From Piliocolobus tephrosceles (Eukaryota > Chordata > Mammalia > Primates > Cercopithecidae), in contig NC_045438.1 of NCBI RefSeq assembly GCF_002776525.5, forward strand, positions 156,217,332 to 156,281,331: a stretch of DNA of 64,000 bases, given 5' to 3'. The position numbers and the translations under genes are program-made. Under the pieces are notes generated by a model, which had not been told where the DNA came from, made no database searches, and saw only the letters and a list, made by a program, of their open reading frames with translations. Below, piece after piece: positions 48,401 through 60,900 of this stretch (position 1 is its first letter; every line of letters begins with the position of its first letter).

Positions 48401-51400
48401 GTAAAATACTAGAGGAGTCCAGAGAAGGGAAGAATTGTTTCCTGCAAGAGGTGTGGAAAAAGAAAATCAGGGAAAGCTTCATGACAGCAGTGGACTTGGC
48501 TGGATCTTGAAGGAAAGTGAGATTTTGACCAGGGCGCTGGGAGCCACGTTTGTAGGGGAGTGAGGGCTGGGATTTTAAGTGAGGGGTGTAAAGGTGAAGA
48601 GCGATCAATGTCAAGTAGGCAGGAAATTCAAGCATGAGGGTAGGTAAAAGAAATGAGAAGGACAGAGGAGTAGGTAAGCAGCAAATTACAAAGGATTTTG
48701 ATCACGGTCAAGTGTTCACATTTTATTTTCTAGACAAATGGGAACCGATGAGAAACTCTGAGCAGAGGAGAGGATCAGACACATGCTTCAGAAAGATGAA
48801 CATCATGGGGAATAGATGAATAGGAAGGAGGACAATCTAGACATGGAAACACTAATTAGGAGTCTACTGCATATAAATAAGAGGTAATGAAAACAGGAAT
48901 TAGGCAGTGTCAGTGGGAATGGAAAGGGTATGGAAGCAAAAAAAAACTGTACATTATAAATAGTATTTATGAAAAATATGTTATAAAGCCTTACCTGATT
49001 CTTCTGTATCCTGTTCATCTATTAAACCTACTGAGACGCCTAAATCCACACATTTCTTGCTATGTGCCTTGGACTTCATGTGTTTTGTCAGATTTCCTTA
49101 AGGGAAAAGAATGTTTACTAAGCTTACATAGTATGATTTTGCTATTGCATTTGTAAACATTGGCAAATTTCATTCCTATTCAAGCCAAAGTACAGATTGT
49201 GGTCATACAATTCCAATGACTAAAATGTGAACAAAAGCAAATTTGGTATCTATATGTTGTAATACCTTGTTATTTATCAGTTTATATTTTCTTTTTAAAA
49301 TCTGCCTCCTCTACTTTGATAACATTTCCTTTACCTTATGTTTTCTATTCTCTAGTTCTTATTTCTTTCTGGGACATTTTGTACAAACTTAAAGTCTCTT
49401 TCAGACTACACTGTGATCTTGGAGTGTGAATTCTCCACTTGTTACGTCTGCTGGCGCTTTCTCATTTGTTTCTTTGCATGCTTTTTACTTTTGAGTTTAT
49501 CCTCAGCAAGATTGTTTTCCATGGAATCCTAAGTACCCTGGGTTGCAGAAACATCTCTATAAAGCAGTTTTCCAATTGCTTCTGCCTGGAACCTTAACAG
49601 TTTCATTGGTTTCAGACAAGGGACTCTGGACCAGTTTTTTCATTTGTTTTTGCATGGTATAGATACAGGGTTTTACTTTTAAGTGGATGGGGTTTTTCCC
49701 ACATGGCCCAAAGCCACTGGACAGGAGGACTAGGCTTATTTCAGGAACCTCAGATGCTACTCAGGACAGGCATGCCTGTAGGCTTGTATCTGGCCTCGAT
49801 TCCCATAAGGCCTTCTAATTTTTTTTGTTAGTATCTGTTCACCATGTTAGCTTTGAGTTTCTTATTTCTGGCACCTTGGAATTCACCTTTCAATGTTTCA
49901 AGCTTGACTATCTATGAAAAACTATTTTGGGTCATTGTAATTTTATAAACAGTATTTCTGGAGTAAGAAAAAGCATTTCCTGTATTCATTTCACTTCACA
50001 TATAGAGGATAAGTCTCAAAATAGTACCAGTAAAGGAGTGTTTTCCTCTGGCAGCTGTTGTATCGACCTCTTTAAGTAAGACCATGCTAGCTGAGAACCA
50101 CTAGCCACACCTGCCTCAAGTGATCACTGAACCCAGCGGGGACAGCTCAGATTCTTCTCAGGATAACAAGCATCTCCAGTGGATAATGCCACACACAAAA
50201 ACATTGCCAACAAGGGCAAGTCATCTTTTTTGAGAAACAGAAACAACTCTAAATGTTGAATTTAGTGGGCAGGGGCAAAGTAGTATTTGAGAATAAGTCT
50301 TTAGAAGAGCTCAAAATGTCTGAAACATTGGTCCAAATTTCAGGCTTGCGGTAGCTGAAGCACACGGAAAATAGCCGTATCTATTCAATTTCTTGATAAA
50401 TGCACTAAGCCTGTGAAACTGGTCATCCCTGTAAAGCTGATTCTTGCACTACATAGTACATTCTTGTCTGGGCCAACCCCGCAGGAACCCAGAGCTTGGT
50501 ACTTAAGGAGGTCAGGCTTAAGAGGCTGCCAAGACCAGATGATGACTAAGGTCCATCAAACCCTGACTTCTGTGATTCTGGAGATAACACCCAGATTAAC
50601 ACTTGGCTATCTCCGATATTTATGTTAAATATACTGAAAAAAATACGAAGCAAATATGGCAAAATCTTAGCAATTATTAAAAGATTATGGGCACAATGGT
50701 GTTCATTATACAGATCTCTACTTTTATTTGAGAGCTTTAAAGTTTTCACATTAAGAAATTATAAAAATGGTTTAGACATCTTACAAGTTGAAATTTCCAC
50801 TTGTAAGTCAAAATGTTTTCAGTGTGTTAATACTAACAATATTACAAACCAAATTATAAGGTCCACTAATAGTCCTCTTTTTGTTGTTGTTGTTGAGATG
50901 GAGGTCTTGCTCTATCGCCCAGGCTGGAGTGCAGTGGCGAGATCTCGGCTCACTGCGACCTCCACCTCCCGGGTTCAAGCAATTCTCCCGCCTCAGCCTT
51001 CTGGGTAGCTGGTATTACAGGCATCTGCCACTGTGCCAGGCTAATTTTTTGTATTTTAGTAAAGATGGGGTTTCATCATGTTGCCTAGGCTGGTCTCAAA
51101 CTCCTGACCTCAGGCAATCTGCCTGCCTTGGCCTCCCAAAGTGCTAGAATTACAGGTGTGAGCCACCGCACCTGGCCCTCTTCAAAATGTTTTTGCTCCC
51201 TAGATAGACAGCCATTGCAGGTTGTTTACTTTTTAAGAAGCTAATGTATAATTGTAACTAGACAAATTTGGAAATACAAGTTTTTAGTAAGCATATTTTC
51301 TCATAACTTTAGCTATTACTTATTATGAATCAACTTCCTAAATAATGTAAAATAAACAAAAATCTGCATTTCAATATACAAAATATTTAATATGTGCCCA

Positions 51401-54400
51401 TATTGAAATGCAAATTATCTCCTAGCAATTTTATAAACCTTGTGTGTTAATTTAATAAGTAATTTTTCTGATAGATTTAATAAACATTTATCTGAATCCT
51501 CTGGAAAGCAGGAGAGGTTTTGTTTCTGGATTCCTATAGCTACACACAGACTAGCTTTCTGTGATATAAGTAAGACTAAATCTTGAAGAGATACAAGCTC
51601 TCTATATATTTTCTGCCGATTGACCTTTAAAGCAGAATCATGAAAACAAATCAATTAAAATTATTTTGAACATGTACTCAGAAAATAAACTCAGAAGGCA
51701 AATAATGAATTACGGATTTGTAAGCATTACCATCAGAAGCATCAAGTTTTAGCTCTACAGATTATTTGTCTGATAGTGTTTTGCTGTCTTTGCATACTGT
51801 ATTTATACAGCATGCCATCATATCACTATTTCCTTCTGTTAGTAACCAGACATGTTCAATAAGTGGAGGATATCAAGTAAATCAGAGAAGGTGAAAATCT
51901 GGGGCCTAATTGAAAAAAAAGGTCTACTATTATTTAACTACCTTTAAAAGGTGCTGTGGAATCTGTTTTACATAGATTCATAAAAAGTAGACTTCAAAAA
52001 GGAAGCTGACCATAAAAAATGAGAAGTGTCATGCCAAGAATAAGGAAATCCTGAATTTCTAATATTTTTTCACCAGTCTCCTCAGCAAGGATAGCCTCCT
52101 TCAAATAAATATTTATCATATAATTCCACATGACATCTTACAAAACAAAAAAATTAATGCAAATTCAGTTACACAGCATATTAGAGATACATAAGACATG
52201 AAAAGTGCTAACAGGCAATGCTCACTCTTCAAGGGTCGTTATGAACTGTCCACCATTTAGTTAACATTTATCTAAAATCTTTGAGTTATTTCACTGAGAT
52301 TAACACTCTGTGACTCATCATATTTTTCCTTGCCAAGAAATCTCTGTAGTTTCATTTGGTTTACCACATCTAGGTTGTCCTTCCTTTTTTGCCCTTATTT
52401 CATAAATATTTTTAAATACCCTGATTCCTTTTCTTCTTTCTATTGAGAAATACCCATTTCCCATTGTATGTTGATCTTCTTGTATTTGATAACATCTTCT
52501 TGTACATGATAATCTTTTATTAGTATTATTAGCTTTCTAAACATGCTTCTTGTCTCAAAGGAAGTTAACAGATGTTTCTTAATCATAGGATCAAAACAGG
52601 TGAAAAGGTGATAAATTCAGTTAAAAGACCAAAGTACTTTACCCTATCAGAGTCCTCCCTCAGGACCAGGAAGGAAAATCATCTTTAAACTCAACCTCCA
52701 ACTACAGAGGGAGGTTCTACATCACAATTAAAGAACTGCATCCTGAGTATCCCTCCCAACCTCTCTCATTGCTTGAAACTTTTTTGAAATATTCAAAGCC
52801 ATCTGAAGAATATTTTGTTTTTCCATCATTCTTGTTTCAGACACCATTGGCACTAAAAGAGCACTAATTTGAAGCATGTAGTTGTTACAAGTTATAACTC
52901 TCTTTAAATGCCCATAAATACTAGCCAAAAAATGTAATAAATTTTGCTAAGGAGTTGATCAATCTTTAAAACAAAAACTGCAAAGACAATCAACATACGA
53001 AAAAAGTAAACATTAACTCAAAGGACAAAAGTTGTTTCTATTTTAAAAAATCAAGTAGATTTTTTTTTTTTTTTTTTTACAGATACTGTTTTCTCAGACA
53101 TGTTTTCACAATTACCTTGCTTTGTTAAGATCCTTGGTTTTTAGAGAGTGGCATATAAAATCAAAATCTCAAGTAACAAATTGTTCATGAAAAAGGAGCC
53201 TAACGGAAGAAGCAAACATTTAAAGTAGTATATCTATTACATGTATCAAGAAACTTGTACAGGGTAAAATTAACTATGAGTAAGGCTTATAAATAAAAAC
53301 ATATTTAAAAAACCAGAAAGGGTCCTAAATATAATTTTAATGATGAGTTCTGAGACTTCTTTATAAACATTAATAGAAACTATAGAAAATTTTTGAAGCT
53401 AAAATTTAACAGTATTATTGTAAAAAACAGCATCATGAAAAAAATGGCTATGTATGCCTAAAATTAGACAATAAAACAGAAGTGTAATTATTATAGAAGT
53501 TTACTGTAGTTATTATTTTAACTCTTTCTTCAATCTTTTAACACCCAGTGAATTTACCTGTGATCATGAAAATTTCTTTTTCTTCTTCAGCCCCAAATTA
53601 AGTATTTTTGAAAAGGTATATTAGTCATCATGTTGTACAACTGCAATTTAAGGAGTTAAAATTTTTAAAAAGGGCAGTTGCTCTTTTAAAAATATTATAT
53701 TTATTATATATTTATTCTAAAAGCATACAATTAAACATTTTCCAAAGGTTCTAAAATTATATAAAGCAATAAGACTACAACATTGACAAAATGTAATTTA
53801 CATTAGTCTATTGAAGCTACTATTTCGTTGGTCAAAGAAAACGCATAGTTGGGTTTTAGCTCTACCACCTAAATACACACAAAAAGGACCTTGAAGCAAT
53901 GTGCATCTCATACCTTTAGTCTTAAAGGAGAAGTTACAGTAAGTGCAGTGGTAGGGGCGGACATCTGTATGGGTTCGTATGTGTTTCTTTAACATGCTAG
54001 GTTTCTTACAACGTATTCCACATTCTTCACAAATGTATTTTCCTCTTCCCCTGCCTCGGACATATACATACTCTTCATTTGACTTATATCTAATTTAAAG
54101 AAAAAAAATGAATAGGGAGATTGGACACTATGTCTTTAAGAAAATAATGATGATTAAAATTCAAACCAAAAATAAAACAAGGCACAACTTTTATACTCAA
54201 CCAATAACAATTTTATGCATGTGCAAGTAACAGAATATTCCAACTTTTTACATCAATACTTAATACAGCTAATTCTAATCAAACAAACTTTTGCAATATT
54301 ATACTTTGTTTTGTTTTGTTTTTAGAGACAGTCTTGCTCCGATGCCCAGGCTGGAGCACAGTGGTGCAATCGTAGCTCACTGAAACCTCAACCTCCCAGG

Positions 54401-57400
54401 CACACATGATCCTCCCGCCTCAGCCTCCTGAACAGCTGGGACTATAGGCACGCACCACTGCACTCCACTACTGTATGTAATTTTAAAATACTTTCCTGTT
54501 TCTAAGTCATTGGTTAAATTTTTTTCTTCATTGCTAGATTCAATCACAGTAATTTTTAAGTACTGAAATATTTTGGAGCTTTACTATAACTATAATTGGC
54601 TTTTATGATTTTTTGCTCACAACGAAACACACAAAGATATCAAATGGGCAATGAATTCATCTGAGAGCAGATTCTCTAGGTCATTCCTTATTGTAAATCA
54701 ATGTGAAAACCAAGGTTCACTCTAATAATTTACTTTTCAGCTGCCTTCAAGGTTGTATAGTACTTCCCAAATAGTCATCATTTCTCCATCAAAATAAAAT
54801 TATTTAACATAATGCTAACATATTTTGCTCTGGAGATTCTGTTAATATGCTGAGAAACCTTGCAACATTGATATTAAATTGGCGCTAAGTCTTCATTCAC
54901 ATGAAAGCAAATGTACATTTAAAAAGTAAGTTTAAATGTACATTTAAGAAGTAAAATTTGTACTTGCCCTCCATCAAATATTTTAATTCTTCTTGGTTCA
55001 CTTTTGATTAAGGAATTTTCTTTATCTTGCTCACTGTTAATTTCAGAGGCATCTTTATTGCTGAATTCAACTACTGTGGACTTTTGATTACCTAATGCTC
55101 TCTGAAAGGAAAAAAGAGAGAAACTAATTTAATAAAACTGAAAACACAAACATGCTAATCTTTCACTGGAAATTAAAACACGGCAGAGCACAGAGCATAT
55201 GGTCAACGAAATGCATTTCAAAGTAGTAATAGGTTCAAAGGGCATTTGCTTTTTCTCCTCCCTTATGAATCTGTCTCAATCACAGCAAAATGATAAATCT
55301 TATGTTACTTTAAAATTCCACCACAGGTCACTGACACCCCTAACTAAAGGCTTTACAACCTCCTACACCATGGTATTTCATAAGTTTACCAGAAACTATT
55401 TTTAGTAGACTAAATATTTTTTCTTCCATTTAACCAACCACTCATACTACCATTTAAATACATTTCTTAAAGAGTTTACTTTTGGAGATGGAAAAGAGCT
55501 AGTTACCCCTTTTGGTAAAATAATGCCTCATACCCCTTAGAAACATCACTAAGTCTCCTTCAGCTTCAGTGCAGTATAATGTAAAGCAGAAGCCCCATTT
55601 CCCATTATTTTACTTTTTCTTCCTCCATTATTTTAAATCACAAATCTTTTTTGAGATGGGGTCTCATTATTGCCCAGGCTTGAGTGCAGTAGTACAACCA
55701 TAGCTCACTGCAGCCTCAAACTCCTGGACTCAAGAGGTCCTCCCACCTCAGCCTCCTGAGTAGCTAGGACCACAGGCGTGAGCCACCACACCTGACTACT
55801 TTTAAAATTTTGTAGAAATGGGGGTCTTGCTCTGTTGCACAGACTAGTTTTATACTCCTGACCTCAAGTGATCCTCCCACCTCAGCCACCCAAAGGGCTG
55901 GGATTATAGGCATGAGTCACCATGCCCAGCTAAAACTGTAATTATTTCTATCTTCTCAAAAGTTTACTGACTACTGTTAAACGTGACATCCAGGTCTAGC
56001 CAAAAAGTTAGGTTTTGGCTTGAAAACAACTAAGTCTCTGGAAAAAAAGGTAATGAACATCAAAATCAAAATGATAAAACAATGTGTGGTTTTCCTATAG
56101 GAACTATATAATAATATCATCTTGTGATTTTATGTAAGATTTTATGCTACCACCCCTTTGACAGTATGTTGTCTCACTTATGGTGCCATTCTATTCTCTC
56201 GGGTCCCTGTGAGGCAGGCAGCACAGGTGGACTATATATCCCAGTGAGGAAGGGCACTCTCAGGGTGAAGTTCCTTGTCCCAGGGCAAGTGTTAAGCAAA
56301 CACTCAAACTCTAATCATCTGGCTGAATCCAACGCAACGCACAACTTTTCCTACCGAGGGCTTCTTTTATGCAAACCTCTTTGAAGAAATTACATGGTCA
56401 AGCAGACAGCTGTGGTGCTGAAATGACTTAATAATACTAAGAGATAAGAGTCCATTCATTATGGAGAGGGGTCTGTGTGGCCTCAGAATAGTAACTTGGG
56501 AGGCCCATTCTTACACAGGCAGGAGTAAAGAAAAGTTGCTGGCCCACATTCCTCAAAAAGGCAGTGGGAAGAGCTACTGATGCAACCTTTCCTTCTCTTT
56601 TCCTGGCAAACAGATTGGCTTCCGCATAATTTGGAATATATACACACACCTTCCTTTGACTTTATCCCTTCAACAGTAATCCTCTTTATTTTCAATATCA
56701 AATTCCCCTTTATCTTTTGCTCACTTTCATACTATTAAATCTGGCTTCTACTTGCCAAAGTTATCAATGAGCTAAATGCCAAAATCTTAGTCTTTACATG
56801 CTTTAGCACTCTATGTATCATATGTTGAAGATGCCATATTTCACCTAGAAATCCTTTTACTTCATAGCATCTATCTGTTCTTTCCCACTGTGAATCATAA
56901 ATGCATTAACATTTGGGTTGTGGATAAAAGTCCAGTAATCCGTCCTCCATAGCCACTTGCTCATAGACTCAACTCTCCAGCGATCTGCACAGTCCAGATA
57001 TACCCATTTGCCTTCAACTTTATTTGACCTAACAACTCTCCTTGAATATCTTCTTCCATGTTTTGTGTGATGCCACTTTCTGCTCATTCTTCTCCTTCCT
57101 CTATGATCAATCTCTTTCAGTTTCCACACCGGAGTGTGGACTTTCTTCATCCATTCAACTTTTTAAGTAGTAATGATCCCCAGGATCCAGTCTAGGCTCT
57201 CTCCTCTTCTTTATATCCTGAGCAATCTCATTAATCACAACTATGCGCTAAAGAATCTCTACACACTTCCACCCAGAGCTCTCTCCTAAGCTCCAAATCT
57301 AGATATGCATTTCCAGACATTTCTTCCGAGGCATTTGGTACTCAAGGAGAGCCACTTCTCACAAGCACTTCAGGAACATACATGGAGATTTGTTTAAATT

Positions 57401-57937
57401 CTAACGATTAGGTCTTATCTTCCAAGATTTAGTAGATTTAGAGCTTGAGAACTTAAATTCCACAGGTGGTTTGGATGCACTTTCCTTCACTGAGAAAGTA
57501 TCATTGGTTCTCCACCACCACACACATGCTTTGGTTTTTACCTACGTTTCCAACTTTACAGCACTTTTTAACCAGACCAGACTCCTCAGAGTTCTTTAAA
57601 TGAACCAAGTTTATTCTCATTTCCATGTCATTTCGTGTATTATTAATTTTTTTTATTCTTGCTGGGTGCAGTGGCTCACACCTGTAATCCCAGCACTTTG
57701 AGAGGCCAAGGTGGGTGAATCACCTGAGGTCAGGAGTTCGAGACCAGCCTGGCCAACATGGCGAAACGTGTCTCTACCAAAAATATAAAAAGTTAGCCAG
57801 GCATAGTGGTGGGCACCTGTAATCCCAGCTACTCGGGAGGCTGAGACAGGATGATTACTTGAACCCTGGAGGTGGAGTATGCAATGAGCCAAGATCGCAC
57901 CATTGCACTCCAGCCTGGGCGACAGAGTGAGATTCTG

Positions 57938-57968
<31 letters not shown>

Positions 57969-60900
57969 TTATTCTTTTTGCCTGAAAAAAAATCCCTATT
58001 TTTTTTTTTTTTTTTAAATTTTGAACACTTAGCTAAAGTATCACCACCTTTGGAGTATCTTTGCTGAATTCTTATCTCTTCCAACTACTAGCAATGTTAG
58101 AAGTTTCCTTCTTTAGAATTGTTCACACTTCTATGGTAATACTCATACTGCAATATTTTCCTACTGACAAATCTGTAAATGTTTATTAACCTGTGTTGCA
58201 TGCTTATGAATCTGCTGAGGCCAAACACTTCTGAATATCCAGAGTCCAACGTGATATCCTTACCTATTATTCTAATCATGTAAATGACTTTTGCCCATTT
58301 TATAAAGCTGATAATTCTAATGAGACTGATTCCACAAATTACCCTAAATTATAGTTTCATGACCTTAAATTACTTTATAAATCTTGACCAAATCAACTTA
58401 TCAAGTATATGAATTATTTTGTGAAACTTCTCTCTAGTGCTAATGGCTCTCACAGCTACAATGGAAGAGAGTCGGAATGGGCATGACAGGGGCATGTAGT
58501 TAATAAGCTCAAGACAAATCTAAATGGCTTTCTGCTTATATTTCAGGATGAAATGCAACTATCTTTGATTATCTACACCTGTTTCCCTGCATTAGCAGGA
58601 ACAAAGCATAACCATGATTTCCTTTCACTTAACAAGAAAAACAAAACCTTAATATAGGTAACACATTAAAGTAAAATCATGATCATCTGTACTACTAAAT
58701 AAAGACTTACATAGTTAGCTGAGAAAAAAAAAGTGCTCAGGGTAAATTATTTCTAAAATCTTTCAAGATAGAATCACAGAAAGACTCCTGGTAACTTTTA
58801 TCGATGTAACTCCTGGGGTAAATATAACACCCTGTCTTTCAAATAAGACACTTAAAGCACAATTTGTCACTCAAAATTAAAATATTTCCAGTTAAAATAT
58901 TTAAAGGTATCAAGACACATTTAAAACAAATTTGCACAAACCATATCTGAAGATAAATTATATTTCAAGTACCTTGCTTAAGTTGCTTTTCCACTTGCTT
59001 GAATAGACCAATAAATCTGACTTGGAATGGGTAGTTATTGCTTGACAATATAGTGATTTTCCAGTGTTCTGTTTTGAATTAAGGAGAGAAAGTGCAACTT
59101 TTGTGGGCAAACCGAGTGGATTTGGATTACTGGAGCTTACTGTCCAATCAGTATAGGCTGAAGTTTTCTGGTCCTTCTGAGGTAAATGCAACGACTTCTG
59201 CCTTAAGAGATAACACCATGTAAAGTTGGTTGTAGTTTTCAGGCTAGGGAAAGCCAGCTGCTGGGTGTCCCTGATGCTAAACAATGACAGAGAAGTGACT
59301 GGCTGTTGACTTTGCTCTTGGATGTTTACTTTGTCACCTTGATTTTTAACCCCTGGAGACTTCCTTTCTTGGTTATTGTCTGTACATTTCAAAGGAGAAA
59401 TATGAGTATTTTCTGAAGGGACAGGTGAATTTCGAACTGTAAGAGTTAATGATGTGGATGACTTGACGTTTTCAAATTCCTGCAATTCACTTATAGGTTC
59501 TATAACGACAAATTCAGAGCATCCTGTTGACGAATTATCAGCTGGTAAAACATCTGTCAAATTAACAGCCTCACTACTAATTTCAGGTTGAGAAAAAACA
59601 TCCTTTTCCAACATCACACCGTCCAGGGGCTCTGTAGTACAAACCTGCCTCACTAAAACAGGCTTCTTCTGTTTACTAGCTTCATCAGCTCTCGAACTCA
59701 AAGGCTCTAAAGGTCTCACATCTGTTGCACAAACAGCTCCATTTTCATCTTTGGCCCGCTTCTGGTGCTTTTCCATGGCGATGTCTAAACTATTTGCTGG
59801 GGAAAGCATCCTTTTACTCGAAGCTGAAGATTCTTGTTGAGGTGAAAGTCGACCAACAGATATTTTCTGAGTTATGGGCAAGGATTCTGATAGAGAAGAA
59901 TTTTGGCCCATCTCTGAAAAAACATTTTCACAAACAAATTCCTTCTCTGGGTTTGGCAAAGCATTCTGATGACCTTTTTGCAATGTTGGCACAGAATTTT
60001 GTTCTTCACTGACTGGCACTACACTATGATTAGTCTGGCAAATTGGCTGATTAGGCAGATCTTGGGTCACTAGTATTTGCGGCAGGGATGTGAGCGTAGC
60101 AAAACAGTAAGCAGGAACATTACTCTGCAGGCGTACGGGCAGCATGAATGACGACGGCACCTTCTGCACCTGACTTCCAAGTGGCCTGAGCTCTGGTGGT
60201 GGCAGAGGATGCGAATTAGACATGCTATCGATCAATTTGGTTGGTAACGCTGCTGATGTCACACAACGATCTGGTCCAACTGGATCTGAAATAACTTGAT
60301 TTGGCAAAGAATGTACAGGATTAGAAGAGCAAGACGGGCCTGAAGTGAAAACCTGACAATGCAATTGGTATTTGGGAGCAAAGCAATCCTCACTTTTAGA
60401 AGGCCCAGATAAAACAGAATTTTTATCTGGTTTGCTACCCTGCGTAGACACTTGCAGAGATAGCTGTGTGCTCTGGTGGCTAGGGGGTGCATGGATTTGA
60501 TTTAACAAATTGATGTCACAGAGCTGTTGAACAGGAAAGATGCTGGTAGAGCTGGAGTTTGACGTTTCTGCCTGCAGATCCTTAACCTGAGTCTGAGAGT
60601 GCAAAGTATTTGCAGAAAACTCAGCTAAAGATGTACTAGTGAGCTGAGGCCCCTGATATGGCACTGTGTTCACACTGGGAAGAGCAATATTTTGGAAAGA
60701 TGTTGGGTTTACAGGAGACAGATGACTATCTGGGGCTATGTTTAAAGATATCTGCCGTACCAGTGGGCCTCTCCTTCTTTCTAAGAGAGGCACGTGCCCA
60801 GTCACTCCCCCTCGAGAAGGTGAAGATGGAGGCTGCAATTCAATAAGTGGTGCTGTCTGGGGTGGGGTGATGCTTCCACAATCAAATGATTTGCTTCTGA

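Larger units (their letters stand above)
23279..48994 (-). other. HIVEP1: HIVEP1 25.7-kb intron
   Basis: Phase-1 intron, donor TCAG|GTAAGG at 48994 and acceptor TTTTTATTAG|AT at 23279. It is the main dump for mobile elements in the gene: an old L1M with a nested younger L1 and AluYR (about 25620-30820), Alus at 30826, 32719 and 38464, an hAT-type element (33041-33264), two L2 relics (39020-46400 interrupted, and 48225-48870) and a near full-length L1PA (39392-45552). The stretches 23280-25290, 31050-32690, 33300-35630, 35800-38460, 46400-48220 hold no gene that I can support. A GC-richer block at 23380-23560, next to the exon, is unassigned. Confidence 0.85.
49097..53913 (-). other. HIVEP1: HIVEP1 intron splitting ZAS-C finger 2
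   Basis: A 4.8-kb phase-1 intron, donor AAAG|GTATGAG and acceptor CCCTTAAG|GA. It holds an Alu on the minus strand (50887-51177) and a probable L1M 3' remnant (50590-50770). The long stretches 49100-50580 and 51180-53900 are AT-rich, with a poly-T tract near 53061-53078; I see no gene or named repeat in them. Confidence 0.85.
54090..54967 (-). other. HIVEP1: HIVEP1 GC-AG intron
   Basis: An 878-bp phase-2 intron with donor GG|GCAAGTA at 54967 and acceptor AAATTAG|A at 54090. The only junction that gives the known GGYKSN peptide uses GC at the first two intron bases. It contains an old AluJ-like fragment (54309-54470) and a 25-bp tandem repeat (54909-54954) close to the donor. Nothing else recognised. 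Confidence 0.9.
55102..58972 (-). other. HIVEP1: HIVEP1 intron between giant exon and 134-bp exon
   Basis: Phase-0 intron. Donor AAG|GTACTT at 58972 and acceptor TTTCAG|AGA at 55102, the latter behind a long pyrimidine tract. It holds one sense-of-window Alu (57658-57968), an old AluJ-like copy (55648-55931), a probable L2 relic (about 57180-57430) and a possible MIR (56150-56380). In the remaining sequence, including 58000-58970, I see no gene or recognisable element. Confidence 0.85.
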
